The notes beneath the pieces are model-generated. The model worked only from the letters and a program-made list of their open reading frames with translations. It was not told where the DNA came from and did no database searches. The position numbers and the translations under genes were made by a program. From Myxococcales bacterium (lineage in GTDB: Bacteria > Myxococcota_A > UBA796 > GCA-2862545), in the NCBI GenBank assembly GCA_019634415.1, contig JAHQVJ010000221.1, positions 1-64,000 of the forward strand: a stretch of 64,000 bases of DNA, written 5' to 3'. Numbering within the stretch: the first letter of the stretch is position 1; each line of letters starts with the position of its first letter. Below are positions 29,681 through 38,688 of this stretch, one piece after another.

Positions 29681-30088
29681 ATGTCCAAGAATCTCCAATC
29701 CGTGGTCCTCACCTCCGCGCTCGCTGGCCTGATGGCTGGTGCCGTGGCGTGTGGCCAGAAGACCGGCTCCACCGAGGCTCCCGCAGAGAACGTGGAAGCC
29801 GCGGCCGAGGAGGCGATGGAGAAGACCGCCGATGCCGCCGAGGAGGCCATGGACAAGGCCGCCGACGCCGCCGAAGGGGCCGCCGAGGGCGCCATGGACG
29901 CCGCCAAGGAGGGCGCCGAGGACGCGACCAACGCCGACGCCGAGGGCGATCAGCCGGCCAACATCACGCCCCACGACTGCAAGGGCATGAACGAGTGCAA
30001 GGGCCAGGGCGGCTGTGCCGTCGAGGGCGCCAACGAGTGCAAGGGCCAGAACGAGTGCAAGGGCAAGGGCGGCTGCAAGGTCGGCTAA
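29681..30088 (+). CDS. lipoprotein with Ala/Glu coiled segment and CKGxNxCKGxGGC repeats
   Basis: A 135-residue protein with signal peptide and lipobox (GAVACGQ, Cys at residue 24). Residues about 38-85 are an Ala/Glu/Asp-rich amphipathic helix with repeats of AEEAMDKAADAAE. The C-terminus holds two cysteine motifs, HDCKGMNECKGQGGC and NECKGQNECKGKGGC. Similar CKGxNxCKGxGGC tails occur in small exported low-complexity proteins, some of which I recall as bufferin-like copper-binding precursors modified by DUF692/MNIO enzymes. No DUF692 gene is in this window, so metal binding is only a suggestion. GGAGCGA lies 5-11 bases before ATG. A bidirectional hairpin follows. Confidence 0.7.
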   Translation: MSKNLQSVVLTSALAGLMAGAVACGQKTGSTEAPAENVEAAAEEAMEKTADAAEEAMDKAADAAEGAAEGAMDAAKEGAEDATNADAEGDQPANITPHDCKGMNECKGQGGCAVEGANECKGQNECKGKGGCKVG

Positions 30089-30107
30089 GCGCCACGCACG
30101 TCCATCG

Positions 30108-30144
30108 AGGGCCCGGCCGACCGTTCACGACGGTGCCGGGCCCT
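30108..30144. terminator. bidirectional terminator hairpin
   Basis: AGGGCCCGGC and ACCGT on the left pair with ACGGT and GCCGGGCCCT on the right, leaving a 2-base bulge and a TCACG loop. It lies between two convergent genes (stop codons at 30088 and 30143), the usual place for a shared terminator. No long T-run follows on either strand. Confidence 0.7.
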
Positions 30145-31279
30145 ACTTGTTGTCGGACTTCGTGTCCGTCCAGTGTGGGTAGTCGGAGCGTAGCTTCGAC
30201 ATCGAGAAGTGTGACTCGATCCAGCTGATGAGCGCGGGAGTGAGCGACAGATCCCGCGACTGCTCCGCACCCGACAGGTCGAAGATCTCGTGTGCTCCAT
30301 CGGGCGCATACAGCTCGAGCGTCCGCGGCAGATCGAGCGCCACGAAGTCCGCGGCGATCCCATCGTAGTGCTTGGACGTGCGCGCCCCGCGCTCCGTGGC
30401 GTAGACGACGTCGAAGGCATCGGCCATCCGCCGGGCGGCCTCGCGGGTGGCTTCCCAGCCGTCCGCGTGCTGCCAGGTGATCTCCACGGGCGCCCAGCTC
30501 TTCGCTGCGTCGAGTCGCTTGACCATCGACGTCACGCAGGCCGACGTCTTGCAGCTACGCAGCTCGTGCGCACCCCACATCAGGTAGCCGCGCTCGCGGT
30601 ACCGCAGGAACGACGTGAGGTAGATCTCCCCGCCTTGCTCCTCGATCTGCGCCACCAGCGACGCCACGCGCGACGCGAACCCACTGGTAGGGCGCTTCTC
30701 CGCCAAGGTGCGGTACATCTCCGCGACCTCCACCGGGGTCCGATACCGCATGGTCCAGTTCGGCCCCAGCAGCTCACCGTCCTCGGCCACGGGGAAGGAG
30801 TCCTGCGGCGGAGGCTTGTCCACGGCGATCTCGTCGGTGCGATGCGGATACACCCTGGGCCGCTTCCGGAAGACGTCGTCGGGGTGCAGCAAGATCCCCA
30901 CCGACCTCGCCCGACCGGACCCCACGAAGAAGGGCTCCCCGCGCCGCGAGGCCCCCGCGACGAGCACGTCGTCGAGGAAGTACAGGAAGTCGTCCACGTC
31001 GACGGGGCGCGCGAAGCGCTCGCGCACCACCCGCACCAGCGGCTCGTCGAGCGGGCTGTCGGCGATGGCCTGCAGCGACGCTGCGTCGACGGGCACGCCA
31101 GCCACCTCGATGGACCACTCACCAAGCTCCGTGGCGGCTTGCGCGAACATGGCTCGCTGATCGTCGGTCTGACCGAGCACCTCGAAGGCGCGGTTGGCGG
31201 CAATGGGGGGCACGGGGTCTGGCTCGACCACCGGATCGGCGTGACTGGCAGTGACCAACGACAGAACGAACAGGTGCAT
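30143..31279 (-). CDS. putative secreted peptidase M15-like protein
   Basis: A 378-residue protein. ATG 31279 gives a signal peptide (MHLFVLSLVTASHA, cleavage after Ala 14); GTG/ATG codons upstream would spoil it. Near the C-terminus SKHYDGIAAD matches the SxHxxGxAxD zinc motif of M15/VanY-type D-Ala-D-Ala peptidases, and a later DYPHW could supply the last His. The N-terminal 250 residues have no recognised domain. If the call is right, it trims peptidoglycan peptides in the periplasm, but the separation of the motifs is unusual and the assignment is tentative. It is transcribed divergently from the GT-C gene at 31326. Confidence 0.55.
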   Translation of the reverse strand: MHLFVLSLVTASHADPVVEPDPVPPIAANRAFEVLGQTDDQRAMFAQAATELGEWSIEVAGVPVDAASLQAIADSPLDEPLVRVVRERFARPVDVDDFLYFLDDVLVAGASRRGEPFFVGSGRARSVGILLHPDDVFRKRPRVYPHRTDEIAVDKPPPQDSFPVAEDGELLGPNWTMRYRTPVEVAEMYRTLAEKRPTSGFASRVASLVAQIEEQGGEIYLTSFLRYRERGYLMWGAHELRSCKTSACVTSMVKRLDAAKSWAPVEITWQHADGWEATREAARRMADAFDVVYATERGARTSKHYDGIAADFVALDLPRTLELYAPDGAHEIFDLSGAEQSRDLSLTPALISWIESHFSMSKLRSDYPHWTDTKSDNK

Positions 31280-31325
31280 GTGACGTCGTAGCACGACGCG
31301 TGGGCCCACCCGTTAAGCTGCGCCC

Positions 31326-33137
31326 ATGCCAGGCCAACGGCCGTGGGCCGACACGGCCCTCGTGCTCCTCATCACCATCTTGGGCGTGCTGATCGTCCGC
31401 TCTGCATGGGTCAGCGACGACGCCTTCATCACGTTGAGGACGCTGGAGAACGGACTCGCCGGACGGGGCCTGACCTACAACCCCATCGAGCGAGTCCAGG
31501 CCTTCACCCACCCCTTGTGGGCCCTCTGGCTCGGCTCGGCCTACGCGGTCACACGAGAGCCCTGGCTGACCACGATGGCGGTGGGAGGCATCACGTCGCT
31601 GGCGGCGGTGGGCATGCTGGCATGGGGCGCCGCCCGCAGCGCACCCGCCGCAGCGCTGGGCGTCACGCTGCTGCTGTCGTCGAAGGCCTGGGTGGACTAC
31701 GCCACCTCCGGGCTGGAGGGCCCCCTCGTCTTCCTGCTGCTGGCTGCCTTCACCGCAGAGCTGTTCCGCAGCGATGGGCCCCGCGCCGGCCTGCTGGTGC
31801 TCCTGGTCGCCCTGGTGGGGACCACGCGGCTGGACGCCCTGGTGCTGGTGCTGCCGGCACTGACCTTGAGCCTGGTGGGACTGTTCGGCATGGGCGATCG
31901 GCGCAGCTCGGTGCTGGCCCAGCTCGGCTGGCTGCCCCTGCTGGCCTGGCATGCAGGAGCCCTGGTCTACTACGGTGCCGCGCTCCCCAACACCGCGGGC
32001 GCGAAGCTCGGGGCGGGCATCCCGATCCGGGAGCTCGTGGCACAGTCGGGACACTACTTCGCCTGGACGGCCGAGGTGGATCCGGCCACCCTGCCGGTGA
32101 TCGGGCTGGGGGTGGTGGCGGGCTTCGCGCAGCGCGACGCCCGCGCCACGGGGCTGTCCTTCGGAGTGCTCGGGTACCTGGCCTACATCGTCTGGATCGG
32201 CGGCGACTTCATGGGGGGGCGCTTCTTCGCCGCACCCGTGTTCACCGCGGCCCTGCTGGTGGCCTGCAGCGCGTGGCGGGTGCGCACGGCGGCGGTCCCG
32301 GCGGTCGCGGCGGTGGCGCTGTCGCTCACCTCGTCCCACTCCCCTCTGCGCTCCGGATCGAGCTACACAAAGGCGGAGCCCTCCCACGGTGTGGTGGACG
32401 AGCGCGGCTACTACTGGCAGGGCACGGGCTGGCTGACGGCCGGCGGCCCGAACCGCGCCCCCACACATCCGTTCGCGCGCGATGGCTTGGCCGTGGCCCG
32501 CAAGGCGCGCGCCGAGGGCCCTCAAGTCGTGGTGAAGTCGGTGATCGGGCTGTACGGCTACTACGCCGGCCCGGACGTGCACGTGATCGATCGCCTGGCC
32601 CTGGCGGATCCGCTGTTGTCGCGGCTGCCCAGCGAGCGACGAGGGACCTGGCGCATCGGACACTTCCGGCGGCACCTCCCCGAGGGCTACCGAGCATCGG
32701 TCACGGCGGACAACCAGGTGGCGGATCCGGGAGTTCACGCCCTGTATGCAGCGGTGCGGCAGGTCACCCGCGGCGACCTCTTCGCCCCAGGCCGGTTCGC
32801 CGCCATCGCAGACCTGGCGTCGGGCCGGGCCGCCGCGGACGTGGACTGGGCCAAGGCGCGCTACCCCGAGGTGATGTGGGTCACCCCCCCGGTGCAGCGC
32901 ACGCTGGCGGCACCGAGGGGGCTGGGGATCCACCACGACGGCACCGAGGGGCGACTCGCCCTGGAGCTGTCCGACGCCATCTGGGCGGTGCATGCCGAGG
33001 ACGGCCAGCAGGTGGTCTACCGACGGCGGCTGGTCAACGGAGGCCCCCTGCTGCTCGACATGGCGGGCGTGGATCGGGTGCTGCTCTTCCCGCAGCGGCG
33101 GGCGCGGGTGATCAGCGCGGAGATCCGTGGGGAGTGA
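31326..33137 (+). CDS. GT-C type membrane glycosyltransferase, AftB-like
   Basis: A 603-residue polytopic protein with about ten hydrophobic segments and a soluble C-terminal domain. The N-terminal loop WVSDDAFITLRTLENGLAG contains the acidic DD pair of GT-C enzymes, which use polyprenyl-phosphate sugars. The following QAFTHPLWALWLG and the later GGDFMGGRFFAAPVF resemble mycobacterial AftB, an arabinofuranosyltransferase. The actual sugar here is unknown because this organism is not expected to make arabinogalactan. It overlaps the convergent membrane protein gene by 26 bases. Confidence 0.75.
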   Translation: MPGQRPWADTALVLLITILGVLIVRSAWVSDDAFITLRTLENGLAGRGLTYNPIERVQAFTHPLWALWLGSAYAVTREPWLTTMAVGGITSLAAVGMLAWGAARSAPAAALGVTLLLSSKAWVDYATSGLEGPLVFLLLAAFTAELFRSDGPRAGLLVLLVALVGTTRLDALVLVLPALTLSLVGLFGMGDRRSSVLAQLGWLPLLAWHAGALVYYGAALPNTAGAKLGAGIPIRELVAQSGHYFAWTAEVDPATLPVIGLGVVAGFAQRDARATGLSFGVLGYLAYIVWIGGDFMGGRFFAAPVFTAALLVACSAWRVRTAAVPAVAAVALSLTSSHSPLRSGSSYTKAEPSHGVVDERGYYWQGTGWLTAGGPNRAPTHPFARDGLAVARKARAEGPQVVVKSVIGLYGYYAGPDVHVIDRLALADPLLSRLPSERRGTWRIGHFRRHLPEGYRASVTADNQVADPGVHALYAAVRQVTRGDLFAPGRFAAIADLASGRAAADVDWAKARYPEVMWVTPPVQRTLAAPRGLGIHHDGTEGRLALELSDAIWAVHAEDGQQVVYRRRLVNGGPLLLDMAGVDRVLLFPQRRARVISAEIRGE

Positions 33138-34749
33138 CGTGGCGCACGAAGGCGTCGTCGTGGTCGATCACCACCACGTACACGTCCTGCTTGGGCCGCC
33201 GCATGCGATCGAGCCAGATGGTCTTGCGGGTCGGCTTGAAGGCCTGCACCTGGGTGGTGCCTCCGAAGATGTAGCCATCACCCAGCGTCAACGAGGCCCC
33301 CTTGCGCCCCTCCTCCTCGACCGTGATCTCCGCCGTCTCGGGATCTCCACCCGGACCCAGGTGCGCCAGGAGCCGGAACGTGAGCTCGCGCGACGCGCCG
33401 TAGCGATCCCCCCAGATCCGCACGATGTGCGCCGCGGGCCCCCGGATGGGGAGCACAAGGTAGACGCGGCCAGGTCCCTGAAGGTCTTCCACCAGGGTGT
33501 GCACCTGCCGGGCGAGCTGGGTGCCGTCGATGCGTCCGCTGTGCACCCCCTGGTCCATGCCGCCTCGCAGCAGGGGCCCGCGGAACACCATGGTGAAGAA
33601 CAGCACGGCGGCCATGCCGCCCCCCACCCAGGTCGGCAGGCTCCGCTCTCCGCGCCGTCGCCAGGCGTCCGACAGGGTGATGGCCAGCAGCATGCCCATG
33701 GGGGGAAGCAGCATGTAGGCTTGCCGCCAGAACCAGGTCTGCGACAGCACCACCACGAGGGTGGCCCCGAGCATCCAGATCCCCAGGAACGCCCGCGCCC
33801 GGCCTGCGCGCTCGTCGTAGCGGAGCACGGGCAACACCCAGCACGTCCACAGCAGCCAGACCGTGGCCAGCGCGAGCAAGATGCTGGCCCCCACCCCCGT
33901 GAACAACGCCGGCGTGCCGTCCACGGCGTGGGGATCGAGGGTGTAGGCCCAGCAGGCCTCCATGATCTTGCGCGGACGCCACTGCTGCAGCTCGAGCCAA
34001 CCGGGCCGGCCCTGATCCGACAAGTGCGCGAAGTAGCGCTTCTGGTAGCCGCCTCCCCACACCTTCAGCACGGTGAAGCGGCGAACCACCGCCAGGGCAC
34101 ACAGCGCCCAGCACGGCACCACCAGCCACAGCGCCGCGCGTCGATCGGGCGGCGCGGCCAGATGGAGCACCCACAGCGGTGTGAGCGGTAGCAGCACATA
34201 GGCCACCTCGTTCGACAGCACCGCGAGGGCGAGACAGAGCCCCGCTCCCCAGGCAGCCAGCCAGCCGCGCCCGGGACGGAGGACCTGGCGCCCCAGGATA
34301 GCCAGCGCGCCCAGGCCGAAGCAGGTGGCCAGCAGGTAGCTGCGCCGAGCGACGTAGGGCACCACTTCCTCGGTGGCCGGATGCCCGAACAGGAGCACCA
34401 CAGCCACCGCGACGAATGCGCTGCGATCGCCGGTGAGCTGTCGATACACCACCCACACGAGCGCGCCCGTGCCCAGGTGCAGGGCGAGATCGAAGGCCCG
34501 ATAGCCAACGCTCGCGTAGCCGGTGAGGGCGTGGTTGAGCACGAAGGTGAGGGCCGTGACGGGCCGATATCCCACGAAGTGCTTGGTGGAGACTGCCCAG
34601 CTCCACCACCCGTTCCGCTCGAGCGACCCCAGCTCCACCCACTTGGCCGCATCGGGTCCCCAGGGCAGCTGGCCGAGCAGCAGCACGTAGGGCAGGAATC
34701 CTGCCACCAGGAGCAGTCCTACGAGCAGCCACCAGTCGCGGCGCGTCAC
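33112..34749 (-). CDS. polytopic GT-C-like membrane protein
   Basis: A 545-residue protein with roughly eleven hydrophobic segments, then a soluble C-terminal part. VGYRPVTALTFVLNHAL and AFDLALHLGTGALVWVV resemble the O-mannosyltransferase/TMTC group of GT-C proteins, and PWGPDAAKW near the N-terminus could carry the acidic catalytic residue. GTG 34749 overlaps the stop of the sulfatase-like gene (GTGA), so they form a unit. With two other polytopic proteins nearby, this stretch may serve surface glycan or glycolipid assembly; the donor and acceptor are unknown. Confidence 0.65.
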   Translation of the reverse strand: MTRRDWWLLVGLLLVAGFLPYVLLLGQLPWGPDAAKWVELGSLERNGWWSWAVSTKHFVGYRPVTALTFVLNHALTGYASVGYRAFDLALHLGTGALVWVVYRQLTGDRSAFVAVAVVLLFGHPATEEVVPYVARRSYLLATCFGLGALAILGRQVLRPGRGWLAAWGAGLCLALAVLSNEVAYVLLPLTPLWVLHLAAPPDRRAALWLVVPCWALCALAVVRRFTVLKVWGGGYQKRYFAHLSDQGRPGWLELQQWRPRKIMEACWAYTLDPHAVDGTPALFTGVGASILLALATVWLLWTCWVLPVLRYDERAGRARAFLGIWMLGATLVVVLSQTWFWRQAYMLLPPMGMLLAITLSDAWRRRGERSLPTWVGGGMAAVLFFTMVFRGPLLRGGMDQGVHSGRIDGTQLARQVHTLVEDLQGPGRVYLVLPIRGPAAHIVRIWGDRYGASRELTFRLLAHLGPGGDPETAEITVEEEGRKGASLTLGDGYIFGGTTQVQAFKPTRKTIWLDRMRRPKQDVYVVVIDHDDAFVRHVTPHGSPR

Positions 34750-36164
34750 GGGCTGTCGTCTCCGTCGACGTAGCCGAGGGCCTCGAGCTGCCGACTCAGG
34801 CCCTTCCCCACCTCGGCACGCGGCGTGGGGGGCAGCGCGCGGGCCTCCAACACCCGGTCTCGTCGCCAGCGGCGGAGCTCCAACAGCAGCTCCAGATCCT
34901 TGTAGGGACGTTCGTGCAGCGGATCGGCGAGGCGATCGAAGCAGCCGTCCTCGAACCCGGCGCCCCTCGGGTCGTCGTTCTTGAGGAAGTCGAGCTGGCA
35001 GGCCTTGTCGTCGGTGTACACCCCAGCGCGGCTGGAGTTGGTGTACCAGGTGTCCGTGAAGGCGTGGGTGCGGGGCGACACGCTGGCCTGTCCGCGCACG
35101 TGCTCAGCCAGATCGTGACCTGGACCGTTCACCGTGGGCACCCCCAGCAGCGACAGCAGCGTGGGCATCACGTCGACCCCCGAGGTGATCCCCGACACCA
35201 CGTGGCCCGACGCCACGCCTGGCCCGCGCAACAGGAAGACACCGCCCACGGTGCTCGGCGCCAGGAACCGCCCGTGGCTGCGCCCGTGGTGCTCGGGCCA
35301 GGACAGGCCCTCTCCGTGGTCGTTGACCACCGCGAGGATGGTGTTCTCCTCGGTGTAGCCGTGCCGTCGAAGCGCCTCGTCGAGCTTCCGGATCGACGCG
35401 TCGAGGGCGTGGACCACTGCCCGATACGAGGCCACGGCCCTCGGGATGTCGGGCAGCGCGAGCTGCTCGGTGAGCCTCGCGGGTGCCTGGAACGGCGCGT
35501 GGGCGTCGATGAGCACGACCTGCAGGAACAAGGGCCGGCCACGCTCCACCGTGGCCAGGGCCTCCTCCACGCGGGGAATCAGCAGGTGGCCGGGCACCTT
35601 GATGGGCCGAGCACGCCAGAGCTGCTCGAGCTGGCGGTAGGAGTCGAAGCCTTGGTGAAACCCGTAGACGTCGTTGAGGTTGGGGTTCGCCGTCACGCCG
35701 AGGGTGCTCCACCCATGGTCGCGGAGCTGCTCGGCGAGGGTGACCACCGAGGAGGGCAGTCGACGCTCGTTGCGCTGCATCCCCTCCTCCACCATGCCGA
35801 CGGAGATCGGATGGTGTCCCGTGAGCAGCGCCGTGGCGGAGGCCCGAGTCCAGGGTGCGGCCGTGATGACGTCGGAGAAGTGGGTCCCCGCCTCGGCCAG
35901 CTCCGACAGGAAGGGAGTGATCTCCGGGGGAGCTCCATGGATCGAGGTCTGGTCCTTGCGAAGCGTGCACGCCACGACCAGCACCAGGCTCTTGGCGTCC
36001 GCTGGGGGCGTCGCCCGCGGGCCCCGCAACGGATCCATCACCACCTCGGTGGGATCGGCCTGCTGGCGACCACTCGCGCCGGTCCCCCAGACGCTCCACA
36101 CCACCGCGACCAGGCCCCCGAGGGCCAGCAACGCGACCCCCACCGCGGTCCAGGTCCGATTCAT
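34746..36164 (-). CDS. membrane-anchored sulfatase-like hydrolase with altered metal site
   Basis: A 472-residue protein with an N-terminal anchor (residues about 6-27) and a periplasmic alkaline-phosphatase-superfamily domain. DAHAPFQAP, VVNDHGEG and HHGRSHG match sulfatase-like enzymes. Two things are odd. The first motif, usually VDTLRxDH, reads ACTLRKDQ, so the metal-binding Asp is Cys66. The nucleophile region APWTRASATALLTG has no CxPxR, so formylglycine cannot form; Thr106 is the likeliest nucleophile. It may be a phospho- or sulfo-transferase acting on a glycan rather than a true sulfatase. ATG 36164 precedes the anchor; it is coupled to the GT-C-like gene downstream. Confidence 0.72.
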   Translation of the reverse strand: MNRTWTAVGVALLALGGLVAVVWSVWGTGASGRQQADPTEVVMDPLRGPRATPPADAKSLVLVVACTLRKDQTSIHGAPPEITPFLSELAEAGTHFSDVITAAPWTRASATALLTGHHPISVGMVEEGMQRNERRLPSSVVTLAEQLRDHGWSTLGVTANPNLNDVYGFHQGFDSYRQLEQLWRARPIKVPGHLLIPRVEEALATVERGRPLFLQVVLIDAHAPFQAPARLTEQLALPDIPRAVASYRAVVHALDASIRKLDEALRRHGYTEENTILAVVNDHGEGLSWPEHHGRSHGRFLAPSTVGGVFLLRGPGVASGHVVSGITSGVDVMPTLLSLLGVPTVNGPGHDLAEHVRGQASVSPRTHAFTDTWYTNSSRAGVYTDDKACQLDFLKNDDPRGAGFEDGCFDRLADPLHERPYKDLELLLELRRWRRDRVLEARALPPTPRAEVGKGLSRQLEALGYVDGDDSP

Positions 36165-36217
36165 GCGACCGTCTATCCGGGCCCGGACCGGGTCGCGTGG
36201 GGATACACCCACACGCG

Positions 36218-36586
36218 ATGCGCCCTCGACGACCCGTTCCTGCTCCCCCCGCCCCAGACACCCACGACGCCGACTTCCATGTGCGCGTCGCAGCGTGGCG
36301 CGCACGGCTGGGAGAAGCGGATCTGCGGGAGCGCCTGCGACAGGAGCTGTCGTGGATGCAAGCCGAGCAGACCGCGCTGGTGGCGTTCCCCGATCCGGGA
36401 TCGGCCGAACGAGATCGACTGGACGCCTGGTTCCGTGCGCGGTCCAGGCGCGTGAGCGTGCTCGCGGCAGCGCTCGCGGAGGCGCAGGGCACCCCTGCCC
36501 CCCACCTCACGCGTCCTCCCAACGAGGTGGGCGAGTCCCCTTGTGAGCTGGCGCGTGAGGCTCGGCTGCGTCTCAAGGCGCGCTGA
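36218..36586 (+). CDS. small hypothetical helical protein
   Basis: A possible 122-residue protein starting at ATG 36218, 54 bases from the divergent sulfatase-like start. A proline-rich head is followed by Arg/Glu/Ala-rich helices (FHVRVAAWRARLGEADLRER and later LDAWFRARSRRVSVLAAALA). No signal, membrane segment or known motif. Its 3' end overlaps the convergent gene at 36573 by 14 bases. Amino-acid composition is compatible with a real protein, but it could be a chance open frame. Confidence 0.45.
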   Translation: MRPRRPVPAPPAPDTHDADFHVRVAAWRARLGEADLRERLRQELSWMQAEQTALVAFPDPGSAERDRLDAWFRARSRRVSVLAAALAEAQGTPAPHLTRPPNEVGESPCELAREARLRLKAR

Positions 36587-37682
36587 CCCGCTCCCAGCGC
36601 ACACCTCGCTCATCGAGATCTCCCGACCCATGCCCCGGGGGGAGGTGGACCAGGCGCGAAGGTCGGGCGCGATCCCAGGTACGGCGCTGGTCTCGCAGCC
36701 AGCCTCGTCGAGGCCGCCAGACCACCCCGTAGGGATGCTCGGAGGCCACCACCGCCACCCGAGCCCCCCAGGTGAACGGCGCCACCAACCCGTCGGTGGG
36801 TGTCATCGAGGCCGCCACGTGGCGGATCACGCTCATCTCGGCACGCACGGTGGCTGCTCGCTCGGCGGCATGGTGGCTGGCCACCACGAGCTGCACGGCC
36901 ACCGCCACCGCTGCGACGGAGCCGAGCCTCGCACGCCCCAGCTGGATCGCCACCGCGACACCGCCGAGCGCATACGCCGGCACGTCCGGAGGCACGAGAC
37001 AGAGCCCGACAAGCCCCAGCAGAGGCCACAGGCTCCTCGGCCGCAGGCTCGCGGCGGCCAGCATGGCCCAGGGTGCGGCCCACAGCCAGGCCTGCAGCGT
37101 GCGCCCCAGCAGCCATGGCCGCGCCGCGAGCACCCCGCGGTCGCCCACCCACCAGTCGCCTCCGCTCACCACCGACAGCACCACCACGGCGAGCACGGCC
37201 TCCAGCACCGGTCCACGCCCTCGCGTTCGTGAAACCCAAGGGAGCGCGAGCAGCGCCACCGGGGAGACCGCCACGGCACACCCCATCGCCGCCGGAACCC
37301 CCGCAGCCGACAGCCCGACCGCGGCGATCCACACCGGATCCACCTCCGCGAAGGCGCACCAGGGCAGCATCGCCGCCACCACCCCCAAGGCGGCCACCGC
37401 CCCGTCCCGGCCGCCGATCCGCCGCCCCCACACCCCCGCGAGCGCCACGGTGGCGAGCACCCCCACGCCGTCGAGCACCGTAGGGAGGGCGTCGCCCGCC
37501 AGCGGGGCCAAGCCGATGGCCAGCGCGACGTAGCCCAGGTGCACCACGCGGTCCCAAGGATCGGCGGCCCAACCCTGCGCCACGTAGGCGGCCGCGTCTC
37601 CGTTGACGAAGCCCGAGCCCACGAAGGCGAAGGCGCCGAGCCCCACCGCAGCGGCCGCGTCGCTGAGCGCGCTAGGGCGCAC
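36573..37682 (-). CDS. polytopic hypothetical membrane protein
   Basis: A 369-residue protein with about nine hydrophobic segments rich in Ala, Val and Gly, and a soluble basic tail. FVNGDAAAYVAQGWAADPWDR near the N-terminus holds an acidic pair in a loop after the first segment, a layout shared with GT-C glycosyltransferases, though the match is weak. GTG 37682 lies inside the 3' end of the alpha/beta hydrolase gene (11-base overlap), so it is the last gene of the trmL-hydrolase-membrane protein run. Confidence 0.6.
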   Translation of the reverse strand: MRPSALSDAAAAVGLGAFAFVGSGFVNGDAAAYVAQGWAADPWDRVVHLGYVALAIGLAPLAGDALPTVLDGVGVLATVALAGVWGRRIGGRDGAVAALGVVAAMLPWCAFAEVDPVWIAAVGLSAAGVPAAMGCAVAVSPVALLALPWVSRTRGRGPVLEAVLAVVVLSVVSGGDWWVGDRGVLAARPWLLGRTLQAWLWAAPWAMLAAASLRPRSLWPLLGLVGLCLVPPDVPAYALGGVAVAIQLGRARLGSVAAVAVAVQLVVASHHAAERAATVRAEMSVIRHVAASMTPTDGLVAPFTWGARVAVVASEHPYGVVWRPRRGWLRDQRRTWDRARPSRLVHLPPGHGSGDLDERGVRWERVSAP

Positions 37683-38688
37683 GTCGCTCGAGCCAGGCCA
37701 GCAGCTGCGGCCAGACGATCTCCGGTGCGTGGCGCCCCAGGATCAGATCGATGTGTCCCCAGTGCACTCGATGCTCGAAGGCATCCAGCAGGAGCAGCTC
37801 CTTGTCGGCGCTGCCCGACGCGTCGAAGGTGCGGCGCGCGTCGTCGTGGGACACCAGCGGATCGGCGTCGCCCGCCACCACCAGCAGCGGCACCTCCGAG
37901 CGCCCGAACGCCTCGGCGTAGGGGAATGGCTGCCCGGTGGCCCACTGACTCATCTCCACCCACACCTCGGTGCTCGTCCAGTCGAATCCCCGCTCCAGGC
38001 GCTCCCGGAGCAGCTCCCGCTCCATGGAGTCGGGCGCCCAGCCTGCGAGCGGAGCCCCGTAGCCAGCCACGTCCGTGAGCCGGTAGAGCCGACCGATGAG
38101 CCGCCCGGCCAGCTGCGTGCGAACCCGCATGGGCGCTTGGCCGAGCCAGGTCTGCGTGGCCACCGTGAGGCGCGCCAGCGCGCGCAGCGTGCGGTTGTCG
38201 CCCGCGAACCCGAAGACGCCGGCCAGGTGGACCAGCCCTCGCACCTGCGCCGAAGCGCTCACGCCGATGGCGACGGCGCCCCCCAGGGAGTGCCCCATCA
38301 GGAACGGCGGCATGCGGCAGGTACCCACCACGCGGACCACGTCCTCCACGTAGTCCGCGAAGCCAGTGGCGCTGGGCGCCCCCCATTCCCGCGACAGCCC
38401 GTGGCCCCGCAGCTCCACGTTGAGGACCTCGAACCCCTGCCCGGCGAGGTACGCGCACAGGGAGCGCTGCGAGACGCGCCACGTGAAGCGGTTCTGGGCC
38501 AGTCCGTGCACCAGCACCACCGGACAGCGGCTGCGGCCTCCCACACGCACCGTCCGCTCGAAGGCGATGGCAGGCGCCCCACCCTCCGCCGGCACACAGC
38601 AGCGCTCCCGCAGGATCGGTACGTGCTCGTCCAGGTGGATCCGCTGGTCCACCCGCTCCACGTGTCGCACCTGGGCCCGGACCCTCAC
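37672..38688 (-). CDS. alpha/beta hydrolase
   Basis: A 338-residue alpha/beta-hydrolase. The oxyanion region VVLVHGLAQNRFTW is at about residues 53-66, and FLMGHSLGGAVA gives the nucleophile elbow (GHSLG). The acid is likely in VVAGDADPLV and the His in RVHWGHIDLI near the C-terminus, where HxHxDLI-like ends are common in lipase/PHA-depolymerase-like groups. Substrate unknown. GTG 38688 overlaps the trmL stop (GTGA), so it is translated with that gene. Confidence 0.82.
   Translation of the reverse strand: MRVRAQVRHVERVDQRIHLDEHVPILRERCCVPAEGGAPAIAFERTVRVGGRSRCPVVLVHGLAQNRFTWRVSQRSLCAYLAGQGFEVLNVELRGHGLSREWGAPSATGFADYVEDVVRVVGTCRMPPFLMGHSLGGAVAIGVSASAQVRGLVHLAGVFGFAGDNRTLRALARLTVATQTWLGQAPMRVRTQLAGRLIGRLYRLTDVAGYGAPLAGWAPDSMERELLRERLERGFDWTSTEVWVEMSQWATGQPFPYAEAFGRSEVPLLVVAGDADPLVSHDDARRTFDASGSADKELLLLDAFEHRVHWGHIDLILGRHAPEIVWPQLLAWLERRAP

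Noticed and set aside
33278..34732. 484-codon minus-strand frame within the GT-C-like gene
   Set aside because: Shadow in a second frame; lacks the hydrophobic pattern of the real product.
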